From Pseudomonas sp. Bout1 (GTDB taxonomy: Bacteria; Pseudomonadota; Gammaproteobacteria; Pseudomonadales; Pseudomonadaceae): DNA of 64,000 nucleotides. The notes below the pieces were generated by a model. That model had not been told where the DNA came from. It saw only the letters and a list, made by a program, of their open reading frames with translations, and made no database searches. The DNA is taken from positions 3,983,001-4,047,000 of the forward strand of contig NZ_JAVIWK010000001.1 in assembly GCF_034314165.1 (NCBI RefSeq), written 5' to 3'. Within the stretch, counting starts at the first letter, position 1; the number at the start of each line of letters is the position of its first letter. Shown in pieces: positions 26,637 to 35,418 of the stretch. Both the position numbers and the translations under genes were made by a program.

Positions 26637-27278
26637 ATGCCCTTCCTCGCACGCACCCACCCGCGCCTGTCCTCCGCCGCCGTTTTGGGCCTGGCGGTAG
26701 GCCTGCTGGCTCCCACCGACACGCTCATCAGCAAAATCCTCATTGGCTGGAACGCCGGGGTCTGGACCTATCTGGTGCTGATGCTGTGGTTGACCAGCCA
26801 TTCCCGGGCCGACGATGTAAAACGCATCGCCGAGATCGAGGACGAAAACGCCGGGCTGGTGCTGTTCATGGTGTGCATCGCGGCGATTGCCAGCCTGGCA
26901 ACCATTACCTTTGAACTGGTGGGCAGCAAGGACCTGAGCAGTTCCGAACGCCTGTTGCACTACGGGTTTACCGGGCTCACGGTGATCGGTTCATGGCTGT
27001 TGATCGGGGTGATTTTCAGCGTGCATTACGCGCGCCTGTATTACACCTGGGACGGCCCCGAACCGGCGCTGCGTTTTGCCGAGGATTTGCGCACGCCCAA
27101 CTACTGGGACTTTCTGTACTTCTCGTTCACCATTGGCGTGGCGGTGCAAACGGCAGACGTCGGGGTTGCCACGCGTACGATGCGCAAGGTAGTACTGGGG
27201 CAGTCGTTGATCGGGTTTCTGTTCAATACGGCGATTCTGGGGTTCTCGATCAACATTGCCGCGGGCTTGTTTGGATGA
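26637..27278 (+). CDS. DUF1345 family inner-membrane protein
   Basis: A 213-residue protein with four to five hydrophobic segments and the DUF1345 hallmark near the C terminus ([25 protein letters not shown]), a region reminiscent of a potassium-channel pore loop. Function is unknown. A GTG three codons upstream (26628) is an alternative start. It begins about 40 bases after RND pump B and may be read from the same transcript. Confidence 0.8.
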   Translation: MPFLARTHPRLSSAAVLGLAVGLLAPTDTLISKILIGWNAGVWTYLVLMLWLTSHSRADDVKRIAEIEDENAGLVLFMVCIAAIASLATITFELVGSKDLSSSERLLHYGFTGLTVIGSWLLIGVIFSVHYARLYYTWDGPEPALRFAEDLRTPNYWDFLYFSFTIGVAVQTADVGVATRTMRKVVLGQSLIGFLFNTAILGFSINIAAGLFG

Positions 27279-27309
27279 AGCTGCACAAACCTTCTAGACG
27301 CTAAACCCG

Positions 27310-27336
27310 GCAGGAGCGAGCTTGTTCGCTCCTGCA
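27310..27336. repeat. Single REP-like hairpin
   Basis: GCAGGAGCGAGCTTGTTCGCTCCTGC forms a perfect 10-base stem with a short loop. It lies between the DUF1345 gene and the AraC regulator gene and could act as a terminator, though no T-run follows. Confidence 0.6.
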
Positions 27337-27359
27337 GTGTTCCACCCCATAGGTATTTT

Positions 27360-28199
27360 ATGGCCGCCCACAACTGGATCGACCTGGCCCAGGACGCCGA
27401 CACTGGCATCGAGACCCTGCGCGCACATTTCGAGGGCCATGCCTACGACCCGCACTGGCACGACAGCTACCTGGTGGGCGTCACGGAGCAAGGTGTGCAG
27501 CAGTTCAACTGCCGGCGCACCCGCCATAACAGCGTGCCCGGCCAGGTGTTCCTGGTGGAGCCCGGCGAGCTGCACGACGGCGACGCGCCCACGGCGGACG
27601 GTTTTACCTACCACATGCTTTACCTCGACCCGCAGTGGTTGGCGCGGGAAGTCAGCGCAGTGTTCGAAGAAGCGCCGCTCGACAGTCAGCTGGGGTTTGC
27701 CAGCACCCTGGCCAGCGACCCGCGCCTGGCCCTGGCCACCAGCCGGGCCTTCCAGACCCTGCACGGGGGTGAACTGCGCATCGTGCGGCAACAGGCGATG
27801 GACCAACTGCTCGAACGCCTCACTGCGCAACTGCACTGGCGCACCCGCTACCATGAAGACCCACGCCTGCCAAGGGTGGCGCACAAGGCCCGGGAATACC
27901 TGCATGCACACCTGCAGCAAGACGTGGGCATGGATGAACTGGCACTGGCCTGCGGCGTCGATCGCTTTCGCCTTACCCGCGCCTTCAAGAGCGCCTTCGG
28001 CCTGCCTCCCCATGCCTACCTGGTGCAACTGCGCCTGGCCCGTGCCCGGCATTGGCTGGCCAACGGCAAGCAACCTGCCGACGTGGCGATTGCCCTGGGC
28101 TTTGCCGACCAGAGCCACCTGGGGCGCTGGTTCGTGAGGGCGTATGGCCTGACGCCAGCGACGTATCGCAAGCGCTGCTCAAATCTTCCAGACAGATAA
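27360..28199 (+). CDS. AraC-family transcriptional regulator
   Basis: A 279-residue regulator with an N-terminal cupin-like ligand domain (HWHDSYLVGVTEQGVQQF, a histidine-containing motif typical of AraC-type sensors) and two C-terminal HTH motifs (MDELALACGVDRFRLTRAF; PADVAIALGFADQSHLGRWF). A LysE exporter gene begins 55 bases downstream on the same strand. AraC regulators of this kind commonly govern adjacent amino-acid exporters; the inducer here is not known. Confidence 0.9.
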   Translation: MAAHNWIDLAQDADTGIETLRAHFEGHAYDPHWHDSYLVGVTEQGVQQFNCRRTRHNSVPGQVFLVEPGELHDGDAPTADGFTYHMLYLDPQWLAREVSAVFEEAPLDSQLGFASTLASDPRLALATSRAFQTLHGGELRIVRQQAMDQLLERLTAQLHWRTRYHEDPRLPRVAHKAREYLHAHLQQDVGMDELALACGVDRFRLTRAFKSAFGLPPHAYLVQLRLARARHWLANGKQPADVAIALGFADQSHLGRWFVRAYGLTPATYRKRCSNLPDR

Positions 28200-28254
28200 C
28201 AACACCCTTGTGAAGATTGACTCCATTGAATCTGCTTATAGGAGTCGTATCCCG

Positions 28255-28854
28255 GTGTTCCCTTCCCTGCTGCCTTTTTTGCTGTTCGCCTTCGTAGCCT
28301 CCATCACCCCTGGGCCGACAAATATTCTTGTGTTGAGCAACAGTGCGCGTTACGGGCTGAAAGCGGCGCTGCCGATCATTCTCGGTGCTTGTGGCGGTGC
28401 GGCGGGGATTGTGCTGCTGGTGGGTTCCGGCGTTGGCCAGTCGCTGGCGCACTTGCCCCGGGTGCAGGCAGCGATGCAATGGCTGGGGGTCGCCTGGCTC
28501 AGCTACCTCTCCTGGCAGATCTTCAGCGCGCCCGCCGCGCCAATCGACCCGGCTGCCGTGCAAAAACCCCTGGGCCTGGCCGGCGCCGCCAGCCTGCAAC
28601 TGGTGAACCCCAAGACCTGGATGATGGCCCTGGCGGTGGTGAGTGTGTTTGCCGGCAATGGCGATGAACGCCAGAGCCATGTGCTGTACCTGTCGCTGGC
28701 GTTCTTTGTGATCGCCTTGCCGTGCCTCGGCGCATGGGCATTGCTGGGGGTCGGAAGCAGCCGGGTGTTTCGTTCGCCCAAGGCCATGCAACGGTTCAAC
28801 CGCTGCATGGCGGTCTTGCTGCTGGTCTCAAGCTGGTTGAGCGTCTGGGTGTAG
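28255..28854 (+). CDS. LysE/RhtB family amino-acid exporter
   Basis: A 199-residue inner-membrane exporter with the family's N-terminal signature SITPGPTNILVLSNSARYG and about six hydrophobic segments. The GTG start at 28255 has GGAG 10 bases upstream and places the first helix at the N terminus; the longer frame from 28210 adds 15 polar residues. It follows the AraC gene and is probably its target. The exported amino acid cannot be told from the sequence. Confidence 0.85.
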   Translation: MFPSLLPFLLFAFVASITPGPTNILVLSNSARYGLKAALPIILGACGGAAGIVLLVGSGVGQSLAHLPRVQAAMQWLGVAWLSYLSWQIFSAPAAPIDPAAVQKPLGLAGAASLQLVNPKTWMMALAVVSVFAGNGDERQSHVLYLSLAFFVIALPCLGAWALLGVGSSRVFRSPKAMQRFNRCMAVLLLVSSWLSVWV

Positions 28855-28979
28855 ACACAACCATTCGTCGGCACTGTCAGTTTTCACAGCTATCCGCTAT
28901 CGGGCCTGCGGGTGTTTGATTTCCCTTGCCTATATGCACAGCCAGTGCTGTGCGTGACTTCCAGCAAGGAGTAGTCAGC

Positions 28980-31900
28980 ATGCCCAACCCACCGATCGAC
29001 CCCGATGACAATGCCTCAGTCATTGAAGACCCAGGTGTACCTGTTTCCGACAGCCCCCTGGCCCTCCTTGAGCCCGCGCCTCTGCCGGTGATCACAGCTG
29101 AAGACCTGGCCCCGCCCTATTCGGCGTTCCCGCCGGTCTCGCTTGACCTGTATCCCGATGAACCTTACGCCTATGGCCTGGGCATTCGGCATGTTCAGCC
29201 CTATGCGTATTTCGTCCTGGAAAGATGGCACACCTGGGCCATTTTCGACGCCTTTGAGTTGTACCTCAATAATGATCTTCTGGCCGATGGTCTCGTCCTG
29301 GACGACCAGGATCGTTTTGGCCTGTACGTCATCGCCGAACGCGTGCCTGAAGGTGAAGTGCAAGTGCGCGCGCGGGTACTGCGCGCAGGCAGTGGCCAGG
29401 AAAGCACCTCGCCGACGCAAAGCATATTGATCAAGACCACCCGTCCTGGCGGGATTGAGAACAATGGTGACGACAAATGGCACAGTAAACTGAGACTGAG
29501 GGTCGACGGCTTGCCCGAAAGCAGCACGATCAACATGGACACAATCAGTCGCGGGTTATACGCCGAGATTGAGTCCTATCCGAACAGACGCAAGAACGAC
29601 ACCATTGAGTTCTATTGGGACGGAGTTGAGGTCAAGCACCTGGTCACGGCCGCCGAGGCCGCGGGTATCCAGCCGCTCAGGGTATTTATCAGCAAGGAAA
29701 ATATTCTCAAGGGCGGCCTCAGCGGCGTACTCACCCTGCGTTTCAAGGTGTTCGATGTGGTTCAGAATTACTCAGGGGAAAAATACCAGTACTCCAGGCC
29801 ATATGCGCTGATCGCCGAACTGGACCCCAGTTTGATGAGCGCGCCGCGTTTCCTGGTGGATGACTCGGAAAGCCGGCAGATCGACTACGACACGCAAAGT
29901 AATTCACTGTTTGAAATCCTGTTGCAGACCCCACGGGTGGATCCGAACCCGCTGCCCGCAAACCAGGTCACGATTACCCTGACGGCCACACTGGCGGACG
30001 GCACGATCGAACAACTGGTGCTTGATCCTGTCAACGTCAGAAACGGTCGGGAAGAGATCTTCCCGGTGGACCGCGATTTGATCGAGCGCGTTATCGGCGG
30101 CTCGTTCAGGGTTTCATTCGTCTGGCACACAGCCACTGGTGGACATCTGGGTCAGTCTGGCAGTGTCACCGTGACGGTGGTGGGTACACCGACCTCGATG
30201 CCGGCAGTGACCGTGACCCCGAGCGAGCTGGGCCTGATCAACCCGGACGATGATGCGTTTATCAGCATCCCGTCGTACCAGCCGCACGCCTACGATTCAA
30301 TGGAAACCCTAATCATCGAGCAGATTGTCCCAGGGGGCGGTGGAATGCGCTATTCCGACCCGCAACTGGCCGGGGACCAAGGTGGCACGCGCCGGGTCAC
30401 CAGCGAGGTGCTGCAACGTTTCGAGGGATTAGGTGACGTCGCGGTGTATTACCTGGTCGATGACGGTGCGGATGCCCAGTTACATGCCTACGGTGCGCTG
30501 ATTGAACGCAAATCCCGGGTGCTGACAGTACGCGTCGACAAACGCCTCGAAACCATGCCGGCCCCCACCCTGGAGGGCGCGATTGACGGCAACGTTGACC
30601 CGGTTGACGTAGTGGGCGACACCGTGCTGCTGACGCTACCCTATACGTTAACCAAGAGCCGCGACCATATCCAATGGAACATTGTGGGCACGGGCACAGG
30701 CGGTTCCGCCAGCGGTACGTCGACGATCAACGGTGCGACACAGGGCCAGCCACTGGTATTGCAGGTGAGCCGTGCAGTGCTGGATAACAACTTCGATGGC
30801 CAACTGCGCATCACCTACAGCCTGCAACGCGAAAACCCCCTGCCCAAACTCACCTTGCGCTCGTTTACGACCCTCCTGACCGTGGGCCGTGGCGTGGAAC
30901 TGGATGCGCCTGAGGTCGTGGAAGCCGAGCGGTACCCTGACCGGCTTGACCCGCTGGCGGCTCAATCGGGTGCAACGGTGCTGGTGAAATACCGGCGCAT
31001 GCGCGAGAGCGAATCGTTTTCGGTGAAATGGGTGACGGCCGATCTGCTGGGCAGCACCGTCGAAACGGGTTGGGGCAACCCCGACACCAATGAAGTGCGC
31101 GTACCGATAGAGGCCCGTACCATTGCCAAGGGTATTCGCAACGAGCGTAACCGCATCAGTGTGCAATACACCTTTACCCGCAGCGGGTTTCTCCATGAGT
31201 CGGATATTCTGAATCTGGACCTGCTGCCGTTGAGTGGGTTACCCACACCAACCATCGACGGGGTCGGCAACAGCGTGATCCTGCCGACGAACGAGCTAAT
31301 TGCTCAAGCCCGCACCCGTGTGACGGTCTGGCCTTTGGCCAATGAATGGCAGAACATGTGGCTGGATTACACGAGTACCAACGCCGACGACAGCCCGTTC
31401 TACCTGGAAACTTTAATCGCCGCCCCTGTAGGAGAAAGCGCCACCCAGGGTGTCTCGCAACCAATACCGCTGGCGGAGCTGCAAGGCCTCAGGAATGGGG
31501 CGCACCTGACCATTCGCTTCTGGGTCAGCCTGGCCGAAAGCACTGATAAAAACACCGCAGTATTGTTTGGTGTGCGCGAGCATATTATCCAGTCGATTCC
31601 CGCCACGCTGCCGCGCCCGGCCTTTGCCAATCTGCAAGGCGCGACCTTGACCATCGACCCACAGGACTGGCAGAACAACGCCTATGTGGCGGTGGCCTAT
31701 AACGAAATGACCGCGGCCCACAGTATCGCCCTCGAGTGGATTTACCCGGACGGCACCATGGCGACCATCCCGGCGCAGAACGGTAACACCAGTAAGCGCG
31801 TCGACTTTCAGATCAGCCGTGACATTCTCGCCAACAGCGTGGGCAAATTGATCGAGCTCCGTTATATGGCGACGATAGGGACGACTACTGTCCCGTCAGA

Positions 31901-32822
31901 GATACAGGCGCTGACCGTCAACCGTGTTCCGTCGTCGGCGCTGCCTCGGCCGCTGATCAATGGCGTCCCTACAGGCGGTCAGTTGAACCTCAATACCTTC
32001 AGCACCAATGCCACCTTGAGTGTTGCCCCTCACCCATTGGCCGCAACGGGCCAGAAGTTCTGGGTGGTACTGGCCATGCCGGGCAGCGCGCCGTTGTATG
32101 TGCTGACAAACTACAGCCTGCTGGCGGAAGAAGTATCGACCGGTTTGGTGAACAAGGCGGTACTGCGCACATGGCTGGACGGGCTGCCTAACAACAGCAC
32201 CATCTTCGTAACGTGCAAGGTAACGTTTGATGGCAGCAGCGTTGAATCCACGGCCATTACGTTCCCCACTGCAATGTATACGGTAATTACTTCGCTGAGG
32301 ATTGATCAGAGTCAAATGGCCCTGAACGGTTATGCCGTCAAGATCAACTGGCCGAGAACCGGGCAGGAATTCCCAGGCAATACACAAACCCGTGTAGCAA
32401 GTGGTGGGGTCCCAGGTTATACCTATGCCTCCAGTAATCCGACGGTTGCTTCAGTAAATGCAACGACCGGTTTGGTTATTGGAAACCGTAATGGCTCCGC
32501 GGTCATTACAGCGACGGACAGAAACGGGACGTCAAGACAGTACGCCGTCGCCGTGTCAAATGTTTATGAACTGCTCGTCAATGAAACAGCACAAATCAGA
32601 CAAGCTCAAATAAATTGGATGAACTCAGTAAGAGGCATACCCTTTAGCATTTTCAGGATAAATTCGGTGTATAACCCTCCAACTCGTAGGACCGCCTATG
32701 GGATGTGCTACGTTAGTGTCCCTGATTGGTACAACTTTATTGGTGCGGGCAGTGGACCGTTGATACATTTTGGCGGTCGAGCAGAATACATCTTGCCGGC
32801 ATGGTGTCTCAGGCTGCTTTAG
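28980..32822 (+). CDS. Giant Ig-like repeat protein with a Big2 domain and a novel C-terminal tip
   Basis: A 1280-residue protein built of about eight degenerate modules of 100-125 residues. Modules begin with a proline-rich joint such as LPRPLINGV, LPTPTIDGV or MPAPTLEGA and contain alternating hydrophobic strands, as in bacterial Ig-like or fibronectin folds. A Big2-like domain follows at about residues 1110-1190 (ASSNPTVASVNATTGLV). The last 85 residues, with three cysteines, match nothing I know. There is no signal peptide or membrane anchor. AAGGAG precedes the ATG at 28980. The DNA for the tip is AT-richer than the rest. An adhesin, surface filament or toxin-delivery stalk is conceivable; function is unknown. 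Confidence 0.75.
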   Translation: MPNPPIDPDDNASVIEDPGVPVSDSPLALLEPAPLPVITAEDLAPPYSAFPPVSLDLYPDEPYAYGLGIRHVQPYAYFVLERWHTWAIFDAFELYLNNDLLADGLVLDDQDRFGLYVIAERVPEGEVQVRARVLRAGSGQESTSPTQSILIKTTRPGGIENNGDDKWHSKLRLRVDGLPESSTINMDTISRGLYAEIESYPNRRKNDTIEFYWDGVEVKHLVTAAEAAGIQPLRVFISKENILKGGLSGVLTLRFKVFDVVQNYSGEKYQYSRPYALIAELDPSLMSAPRFLVDDSESRQIDYDTQSNSLFEILLQTPRVDPNPLPANQVTITLTATLADGTIEQLVLDPVNVRNGREEIFPVDRDLIERVIGGSFRVSFVWHTATGGHLGQSGSVTVTVVGTPTSMPAVTVTPSELGLINPDDDAFISIPSYQPHAYDSMETLIIEQIVPGGGGMRYSDPQLAGDQGGTRRVTSEVLQRFEGLGDVAVYYLVDDGADAQLHAYGALIERKSRVLTVRVDKRLETMPAPTLEGAIDGNVDPVDVVGDTVLLTLPYTLTKSRDHIQWNIVGTGTGGSASGTSTINGATQGQPLVLQVSRAVLDNNFDGQLRITYSLQRENPLPKLTLRSFTTLLTVGRGVELDAPEVVEAERYPDRLDPLAAQSGATVLVKYRRMRESESFSVKWVTADLLGSTVETGWGNPDTNEVRVPIEARTIAKGIRNERNRISVQYTFTRSGFLHESDILNLDLLPLSGLPTPTIDGVGNSVILPTNELIAQARTRVTVWPLANEWQNMWLDYTSTNADDSPFYLETLIAAPVGESATQGVSQPIPLAELQGLRNGAHLTIRFWVSLAESTDKNTAVLFGVREHIIQSIPATLPRPAFANLQGATLTIDPQDWQNNAYVAVAYNEMTAAHSIALEWIYPDGTMATIPAQNGNTSKRVDFQISRDILANSVGKLIELRYMATIGTTTVPSEIQALTVNRVPSSALPRPLINGVPTGGQLNLNTFSTNATLSVAPHPLAATGQKFWVVLAMPGSAPLYVLTNYSLLAEEVSTGLVNKAVLRTWLDGLPNNSTIFVTCKVTFDGSSVESTAITFPTAMYTVITSLRIDQSQMALNGYAVKINWPRTGQEFPGNTQTRVASGGVPGYTYASSNPTVASVNATTGLVIGNRNGSAVITATDRNGTSRQYAVAVSNVYELLVNETAQIRQAQINWMNSVRGIPFSIFRINSVYNPPTRRTAYGMCYVSVPDWYNFIGAGSGPLIHFGGRAEYILPAWCLRLL

Positions 32823-32876
32823 TAAGACCTAAAAACAACCGGGACAGACTTATTTAACTCCCAAAAACCCACCCAC

Positions 32877-32906
32877 AAAAAAAGGAAGCCTCGGCTTCCT
32901 TTTTTC
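32877..32906. terminator. Bidirectional intrinsic terminator
   Basis: AAAAAAAGGAAGCC-TC-GGCTTCCTTTTTT forms a symmetrical stem with A-run and T-run on either side. It serves both the rightward Ig-repeat gene and the leftward autotransporter gene. Confidence 0.85.
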
Positions 32907-32920
32907 TTTACCCCTCTTTC

Positions 32921-35188
32921 CTAGAAATCGTAACGCACTCCCACATTAACCCCCCACGGCTGATCCACCTTCTTGCCCTGGGCATGTTCAACATCAGCGT
33001 GCAGCTTGACGTTCTTCGACACCGACATCGCCACGCCCGCTGCCACTTCAATACGCGAACCGAACACATCATTGTTGAAGCGCTGGTCGTTTACCTTGAC
33101 CTTGTTGCTGTGGTTGAACTCATGGGCCAACGCGGTACGCAAGTAGGGCTGCAGCACCCCGCCGCTCTCCAGCTGGATATTCTTGCCACCTGTCACGCCC
33201 AGCTTGCCCACCACGGAGGCGGTGCGATCACCCTTGGCCTGCAGGCCGTTGTCCAGCTCGTAACTTTGCGCCTGGATAATCGCTGTGCTCAGTTGCGAGT
33301 ACGGTTCTACAAAGTAACCGTCGTCGAGCTTGATATGCCGACCGACTTCCGCCGATGCGCTCACGGCGTTCTGCGTGTAGTTGCCCTTGGCACGCTTGCC
33401 GTCGCTCATGGTCACGTTGACCTCGTTGTGCAAGCGGTTGAGCTTGACCACGCCGTCGAAGTACATCCCGCTCTCGTCGTCGATCCAGGTGGCATAACCC
33501 CCCAGGTAGTAGCTGTTGACCTTGCCGCTGCCGGAAGTATTGGCGCTGATGTCGGACGTGCTGTGACCCGCCATGACACCGGCCATCCACTGGCCATCTG
33601 CGCCCGACAATGGCGCATCGGCACCCAGGCTCAGGCCGCGCTGGTTTTGCGTGTAGCCACCACCGTCCTTGTTCCCGGCTACCTCGTATTTGTTGCCGTA
33701 GCCACGCATCCAGAACCCGTTGCTCTGGCCGTCGCTGAAGCGCAGTTCACCCATGCGGGTACGCAGCAGGGACATCTCCCCGTACAGCACGGTGGGGGCC
33801 GTGTTGAACAACGCCATCACGGTTTTGGTGCTGTTGCTGGTGCCACGACGGTTAGGGTCGAGGTACCAGTCGGTGTCTTCCTTCTTCAGCCCGTAGGAAT
33901 AGGCGCCCACATCCACGGTGTCGCCGTCCAGCGAGAAGTGCGCATCGCCACCCTCGGTGTGCACCACGCGAATCGGCAAGGCACTCGCCAACTCGGAGCC
34001 GGTCGCCGCCAACAGCAGGCTGTGGTTGCCCGTGGCAACCCCGTTGACGTTGAGCAAGTCGGTCTGGCCAGTGCTGAAGTCGGTGTGCATCTCATAGCTG
34101 CCGTCACCCGACAGGCTGTTGACGTCCAACTGGAAGAACTCATCGGCGCCGCCAAAGTGCACGGTGCCGCCGCCCATGATCAGGTCGCCGACTGAACTGT
34201 CATCCACCAGCATCCAGTGGGACGCTGAATTGACGCTCAACTCGGCGACGTTCTGCAGTTTGCCGGTGAGCCAGGAGCCATTGTTGAGCTGCAACGTGGC
34301 GGTGCTGCCGTCTTCGACCACGACGTCACCGACCAGGAAGCTGCGGTCGACGTTCATGTTGGCAGTGGCGCCGTTCATGACTTCCAGCAGCACACCGTTT
34401 GCGCCGGTCAGCGTGGAGCCATTGAGTACATGAATATCAGCGAGGGTGGATTCCCCGGGCCTGAACGAGCCGACCTGAATCGCCGAACCGGTCCTCCCCT
34501 CGACGTTCGAGCGGTCGAGGATCAGGCTGCTGGCAACAGTCGGGTCGTTATCCACGCCCATCTTCACGCCAATGTCTCCACCAACGATGCTGGTATTGAA
34601 CGCACGGGCCTGGCCACTGAACAGGTCGATACCCACACCATTATCAGCGGTCGCCTCGACACGCGAATCAGTCAGGTCCAGCACGCTGTAGGCACTGGCC
34701 GAGGCACCGCGGGTGCTGCCGGTGATGTGGCTGTTGACGACCGTGACGCTGGAACCATTGGTGTCGCCCAGGGAACGGCCCGCTATCAGCCCGGTTCCGT
34801 TGTTGTGGGTAACGTTGCTGTTGGTGATCAGCACGTTGCTGCCCGTGAGACGCACCGCGGCGACTGCCGAATCCCGCGCAACGATGTCCGAACCATCGAT
34901 GCGGATGTCGGAGTTCATTGCGGTAATGTCCCGGGTGCTGCTGCCGGCATTGACAATCAGGGTTGCGGAATTGGCAGTGATTTGCAGGGTGGGCACTCCT
35001 AGAACCGTCAGGCGGGAACCTGCACGCAATTCAAAAGTGTCAGGGCGCGGGCCAGGCCGCACCGTTTCATCCGGGCCGGTCACAACACGCGCTTCGGACA
35101 GCTGCGCCATGAGCATCAGCAGTGTGACGGCCTTGGCCTTGAAGGCAAGGCTTAAGGGAGTTGGTTTGAAATTGAATGGAGCTGACAT
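32921..35188 (-). CDS. Autotransporter (type Va) with pertactin-like passenger
   Basis: A 755-residue secreted or surface protein. The N terminus is an extended, hydrophobic signal (LAFKAKAVTLLMLMAQL). The passenger, about residues 45-480, is a parallel beta-helix of short repeats such as NSDIRIDGSDIVARDS and SSLILDRSNVEGRTG, typical of pertactin-like adhesins. The last 270 residues form the autotransporter beta-barrel, starting near FWMRGYGNKYEV and ending NVGVRYDF. ATG 35188 was chosen because the frame from 35263 only adds a polar extension. The passenger lacks an RGD or evident catalytic triad. It lies among three Ig-repeat genes, two on the same strand upstream. Confidence 0.88.
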   Translation of the reverse strand: MSAPFNFKPTPLSLAFKAKAVTLLMLMAQLSEARVVTGPDETVRPGPRPDTFELRAGSRLTVLGVPTLQITANSATLIVNAGSSTRDITAMNSDIRIDGSDIVARDSAVAAVRLTGSNVLITNSNVTHNNGTGLIAGRSLGDTNGSSVTVVNSHITGSTRGASASAYSVLDLTDSRVEATADNGVGIDLFSGQARAFNTSIVGGDIGVKMGVDNDPTVASSLILDRSNVEGRTGSAIQVGSFRPGESTLADIHVLNGSTLTGANGVLLEVMNGATANMNVDRSFLVGDVVVEDGSTATLQLNNGSWLTGKLQNVAELSVNSASHWMLVDDSSVGDLIMGGGTVHFGGADEFFQLDVNSLSGDGSYEMHTDFSTGQTDLLNVNGVATGNHSLLLAATGSELASALPIRVVHTEGGDAHFSLDGDTVDVGAYSYGLKKEDTDWYLDPNRRGTSNSTKTVMALFNTAPTVLYGEMSLLRTRMGELRFSDGQSNGFWMRGYGNKYEVAGNKDGGGYTQNQRGLSLGADAPLSGADGQWMAGVMAGHSTSDISANTSGSGKVNSYYLGGYATWIDDESGMYFDGVVKLNRLHNEVNVTMSDGKRAKGNYTQNAVSASAEVGRHIKLDDGYFVEPYSQLSTAIIQAQSYELDNGLQAKGDRTASVVGKLGVTGGKNIQLESGGVLQPYLRTALAHEFNHSNKVKVNDQRFNNDVFGSRIEVAAGVAMSVSKNVKLHADVEHAQGKKVDQPWGVNVGVRYDF

Positions 35189-35370
35189 CTTTACGGACCT
35201 CTGGGTTGGCGTTCCTTTACGGAAAAAACTGGCCGGTTCCGAAAAGCGTGTGGACCCTGCCAATCAAGCGGCGACCAAGGTAACCAGAGCTGTTCCCAAC
35301 ATCTGTAGGACTAATCCTAAGGTGCTGTACTGAAAGTGAATGCAGTTTGTACTCGACTCAAAGGCAAAAA

Positions 35371-35401
35371 TGCCAAAGAGGAGCAAGGCTCCTCTTTGGC
35401 A
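35371..35401 (-). terminator. Intrinsic terminator of the leftward Ig-repeat gene
   Basis: A perfect 14-base stem, TGCCAAAGAGGAGC / GCTCCTCTTTGGCA with a 3-base loop, is followed on the minus strand by TTTTTG. It lies 18 bases after the stop of the gene ending at 35419. The rest of 35189-35370 shows no gene and presumably holds the autotransporter promoter. Confidence 0.85.
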
Positions 35402-35418
35402 ACAGGCTTCAAACAGTA

